Part shown: in pieces, positions 60,226 to 64,000 of the stretch | Position numbering within the stretch: the stretch's first letter is position 1 | How the letters are laid out: each line of letters begins with the position of its first letter | Assembly: GCA_036874045.1 (NCBI GenBank) | Contig: JAZBRI010000009.1 | Location: 3,966,001-4,030,000 of the forward strand | DNA length: 64,000 bases | Reading direction: 5' to 3' | From: Cymodocea nodosa | Lineage: Eukaryota > Streptophyta > Magnoliopsida > Alismatales > Cymodoceaceae | Translations under genes and position numbers: made by a program | Notes under the pieces: model-generated | Told to the model about the DNA's origin: nothing | Databases searched by the model: none | What the model saw: the letters and a program-made list of their open reading frames with translations, nothing else

Positions 60226-61908
60226 ACTTGTGAAACTCGTTAAGTTAGCATAACTATACGTGTTGAGTTACTTGAATATACACTAAGGCAATGCATTGTG
60301 TTAGCGTTATAAGTTTATAAGTATTTCTTTACTACACATGTGTTTTAGTTAAATCAATGGAGTAAGTCCGTTGAGTTATACTAACTCCACGGACCAGTTA
60401 TTTTCTAATATGCCACTGTAGTAGTTGTAGAAACAGAAAATTCGAATATCACGTGAGTTGCACATATTATTATTTTATATCAAGTCAATTAAGTTAAGCT
60501 TTACTCAACGAGGGAAGTTTGTTGAGTTAACAATTAAGTCAACGGAGTAAGTCCATTGAGTTACAATAACTACACGAACTAGTTATTTTCTAATATATAA
60601 ATATGAAGTAGTTACAGATACAAGAAATTCGAAGGAAAACCACGATTGCATGTATCACACAGGATTTAACTCATTGAATAAAGAAGAAATCACCATCGTT
60701 GATATGAATGAAGGAGATCCAACCAGTCATTACGTCGAAGACAGTTACTACTAAAAGAAATATAAAAAGAAGAGAAGAATGAAGAAGTGTGTGTGGGTGG
60801 AGAACCATGCTAACTACAAGAAGCATCAGAAGTTCCCTGAAGCTCTACAACAACACCACCAATCACCAACCATCAAAGGTCTATGAGGATACTTTCCAAA
60901 TTTTGGGTCAATTTCAAGCCAAACACGGTGATTGACAACCATTGTGAGGAGTGATCGCGTCATAGGAAAGGAAGTTATTTTCACCAAACACCAAATCATT
61001 TCTCAAGAGATTGTAAAGCTTCTAGCCTTGGTTTTGGGTTGATGCTAATATATTGAAGAGGAGATCAACTTACAATTCTCGGTTTGCAATTCTATAGGAA
61101 GAGAAGGCATGATAGTAATTGATTAAATTTTCAATGGTGTAATCACGTCACATGTAGTGACAGAAGTTTTTACTATCAATAGAGAATTTCTACATTTCAC
61201 CTTTCATTCATTTTAAAGAACATATCAAAACAAAAACAACAAAAATCAAAACTAATTATCTATTTTTATAGTTAGCATTTATGTATTATATTGTTTGTTT
61301 CGTATTGTGATTAATGTTATTATTATCAGTATTGTGAATGTTTCATGTTTATTTGATTCAAAAATAGAAAATAGTTTTATTGATTACTGAAAGTAATTCA
61401 TACAAAATACCCAAAAATCATTATGGTTACTATTTAAAATATCTGAATGTTAGTGCTAATTAATGATAAATACTAGATAAACTAACATTAAAAGCTTAAT
61501 TGATGTTATTTACATTCTATGGAACTACCCAATGGATGGTCAAATTCCTTTGTGAATAGTAAAAGTTGATTGGAAATTACCAGTGAGGCTTGTGGAGTTA
61601 ACTTAAGTTTACGAGGATAGTTCGTTGAGTTAATTATAACTCTATGAACTAAGTCCGTTGAGTTAACAGTAAGTCAACAGAGTGTGTAATTTAACACATA
61701 TAAAACTCTAGTTGTAAAAATCAAAATAGTACGCAATTCTTACTCAATCCCTATGAGATCGACCTATACTTGCACACAAATATAATAGACACTATGCACT
61801 TGTAATTAAAAATAAATTAGATTTAATATCTAATTTGTGAAAATTGTTTGTTTACTCTAAAAAGACATTATAAACATATATTTAAGCAAATGAAATTCAA
61901 ACCAAACA
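60226..61908 (+). repeat. 5' LTR of Q, truncated
   Basis: Starts in a GTTGAGTTA-rich part. Contains TATA-like 'gaaatataaaaagaag' near 60755 and ends CCAAACA at 61908, 7 bp before the primer site. The first few hundred bases (TGTTTAG start, hairpins) are missing. Confidence 0.8.
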
Positions 61909-61915
61909 AATTTTC

Positions 61916-61933
61916 TAGCACCGTTGTTGGGGA
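61916..61933 (+). other. Primer-binding site of Q (decayed tRNA-Asp)
   Basis: TAGCACCGTTGTTGGGGA, which differs from the tRNA-Asp complement by C/T and G/A transitions only. Confidence 0.75.
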
Positions 61934-62009
61934 CTAAAAAGTTAAGCAACTTTAGTATTGTTTTATTTTCATATCATAAGGAGTGTTGTATGTTTTTATC
62001 ATTGAGAAT

Positions 62010-64000
62010 ATGACATATGCTTATGTTCAAAGATTTCTAAAATCTGTAGTTAATATATGTGAATTCTGCAATTCGAAAGGTCATGACATTGTTGATTATT
62101 TGAAATTGAGATGATTGCAGATGGTTAGGTCAAATGAATAACAAATGAATTATATCCAATGCAATAGAACTGAGTACAAGAATCCTATAGTTTACCCAAC
62201 GAATAGTTAATTTAGAACAAGTAATATGTCAAGAGACAAGGAAGTTTGGGATAAGTATGACAGACTTGAGTGTAGTTTAGAACAAAACCTAGACAAACTG
62301 GAACAATACATGAATTATCAACAAGAAGTCAACCAAATAAACTATAAGGAAAATCATTCAAAACCTAAAATCGATATCATCTATGAAATTGAGAAAATAA
62401 TAATGAAAATTGATCAAAAATTGCATGCAATGAGATTAGATAATTTAGAAAGAAAGCTAAAGGCATTGGATGAATTTACAATGAAATTCCAAGTTATGTA
62501 ACATGAGAATACAAATGGAAATTTTAATGTTGAAGATCTGCATAAATTACAAAACACAAAGATAAAAGAAAATACCAATGAAATAGGAATTGAAAAATGT
62601 AAATTAATGAAAGAAAAATTGGAAACAATTGAAAATCAAAATTATAAAAATGAAATGGTAATACAAGAACATCATGAAAGTAATGAAAATCTAGAAGATA
62701 TATGTATAACATTAAGATCTAGAACTTATGTACCACCAAGAATTCAAAAAGAAAATAAAATGAAGGTAAGTAAGAACGAAATTCAGAATGAAAAAAAACA
62801 TGAAATGTCTGAAAAATTGGAAATCAATGAAGAAAAATTTGAATCTGAAAATGAGACTAAAAATGATCAAAAGAATGAAACAAAAGAAAAAGAATCTTTT
62901 AAATCACCATCATTAGCACCCTATCCTGAAAGATTAAAACAAACATTTCTTGAAAACAAGAAAAAATTAGAGAAATTTTTGAAAAAGTACAAGTTAACAT
63001 TCCTTTGTTAGATTTATTGCAAAAAATGTCATCTTGTGCTAAATTTCTTAAGGATTGGTATACTAAGAAAAGAGAGCGAAAAGTATTAAGAAAAATCTTT
63101 TTAGCTGAGCAAAGTAGTTCTCTATTTCTACCATAAATTCCTAAAAAGTTATCTAATCTAGGAATCCCTATTATATCATGCACCATAGAAAATACCATTT
63201 TGGAAAGAATCTTAATAGACCTAGGTGCAGGTATAAATGTTATGTCTAGTGATATATTTGCATCCTTAGGATTAGAAGGCTTAATCCCTATTAGGACTAT
63301 CATTCAATAAGTAGATAGAAGTATAAGATACCCTAGAAGAAAAATAGAAGATGTCCTAATTAAAGTAAAGAACTTCATATATCCTATTGATATTATTGTT
63401 TTGGATTCTCAACAAATTAAACAACAGAATCATGATACATCTTTAATTTTGGAAAGACAATTTCTAGCAACATCAATGGCTATTATAAACTGTAAAAATG
63501 GAATTATGAAATTAGCATATGGTAACGAGGATACTCAATTAAGTATTTTCAAACCATAAGGGGATGAGGAGTTAGAAATGTCCTTACATATTGTAGACTT
63601 TCTAAAGGATGAAAGAGATATGCTAGAAGATGTGATTCAAGAAGAATTAAATAGGAAATTAGAAACTTAAAATTTAAAAGTAAGTGAAAATATAGAAGGA
63701 GACTTAAACATAAATGTAGGAGACCAAAGAGAGTTTAATATCGAAGACAAAACTGTTAAATTAGGGGCCCTAGCTTCTGATGGTCAATATTTAGATTTAA
63801 AACATTTACCTCCTGAATTAACCTATATATTTCTAGAAGAAGAATAGACTTGTCCAATCGTTATTGCATCAGATTTAAAAGAAGATCAAATATCTAAATT
63901 AAAAGATTTAATAAAGACATATAAAGAAGTAATAAGATGGACTATGATTGACATGTCAAGGTTAAGTTCTACTTTATGTCATCATCATATTTTTTTTTAT
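62010..64000 (+). pseudogene. Athila-type pol of Q, N-terminal part
   Basis: Starts like P and M pol, with VQRFLKSVVNICEFCNSKGHD (last knuckle Cys changed to Tyr), then the Lys/Glu coiled-coil linker and protease DLGAGINVMSSDIF (near 63220), and ends at 64000 before the RT core. Stops occur near 62113, 62140, 62208, 62500, 63135, 63308, 63558, 63668 and 63845, with a frameshift near 62995. It is older than M and P but collinear with them. Confidence 0.88.

Larger units (their letters stand above)
60226..64000 (+). mobile_element. Athila-like element Q, 5' part (runs off the window)
   Basis: A 5'-truncated LTR (60226-61908), primer site and pol up to the RT start. More diverged from M and P than they are from each other. 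It has pol with the zinc knuckle directly after the primer site and no capsid-type gag between them, the same start as M. What follows pol is beyond the window. Confidence 0.85.

Overview
This is nuclear DNA of a flowering plant. It is AT-rich, packed with nested LTR retrotransposons (Athila-like Ty3/gypsy and several Ty1/copia) and LINE remnants, and holds one clear host gene: a three-exon ZIP/IRT-type metal transporter (22454-23943, +). The very GC-rich third codon positions of that gene in an AT-rich background hint at a monocot. That is inference; the species cannot be read from the sequence.

Layout. 1-5889: a decayed copia element (minus strand) split by a solo LTR with a perfect AGTGA target duplication, next to a divergent LTR. 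5890-10371: a 4.5-kb palindrome of two Athila-like LTRs, each fused to the same reverse-transcriptase fragment. 10372-15789: LTR pieces and a broken LINE. 15790-16334: truncated FAR1-type gene. 17494-18010: 69-bp minisatellite. 18100-22000: mostly unassigned AT-rich DNA. 22057-24165: the ZIP gene with its promoter. 24166-26739: truncated copia. 26836-28728: LTR. 28729-28972 and 59883-60140: two halves of one copia reverse transcriptase, separated by about 31 kb of younger insertions. 60226-64000: 5' end of an older Athila-like element (Q).

The 31-kb block resolves into two nested copies of one Athila-like family. Element M (minus strand, 28973-36529 plus 51223-59882) sits in the copia gene with near-matching target duplications (ATACT/ATACC). 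Element P (plus strand, 36530-51222) sits inside M. Both copies have the same unusual order: LTR, tRNA-Asp primer site (seen in M), pol with an N-terminal zinc knuckle, a coiled-coil/'putative plant transposon protein' ORF, then a gag capsid-type ORF, then an intronless F-box gene, a purine tract and the 3' LTR. Gag normally precedes pol. Here the gag domain lies 3' of pol and next to a host-type F-box gene. This is the most novel content of the window.

All retroelement ORFs carry stops, many of them C-to-T/G-to-A, so the copies look silenced and decayed. The LTRs and internal spacers are full of two families of short palindromes (GTTGAGTTA/TAACTCAAC and AACTATCCGA/TCGGATAGTT) and G-box-like CACGTG sites.
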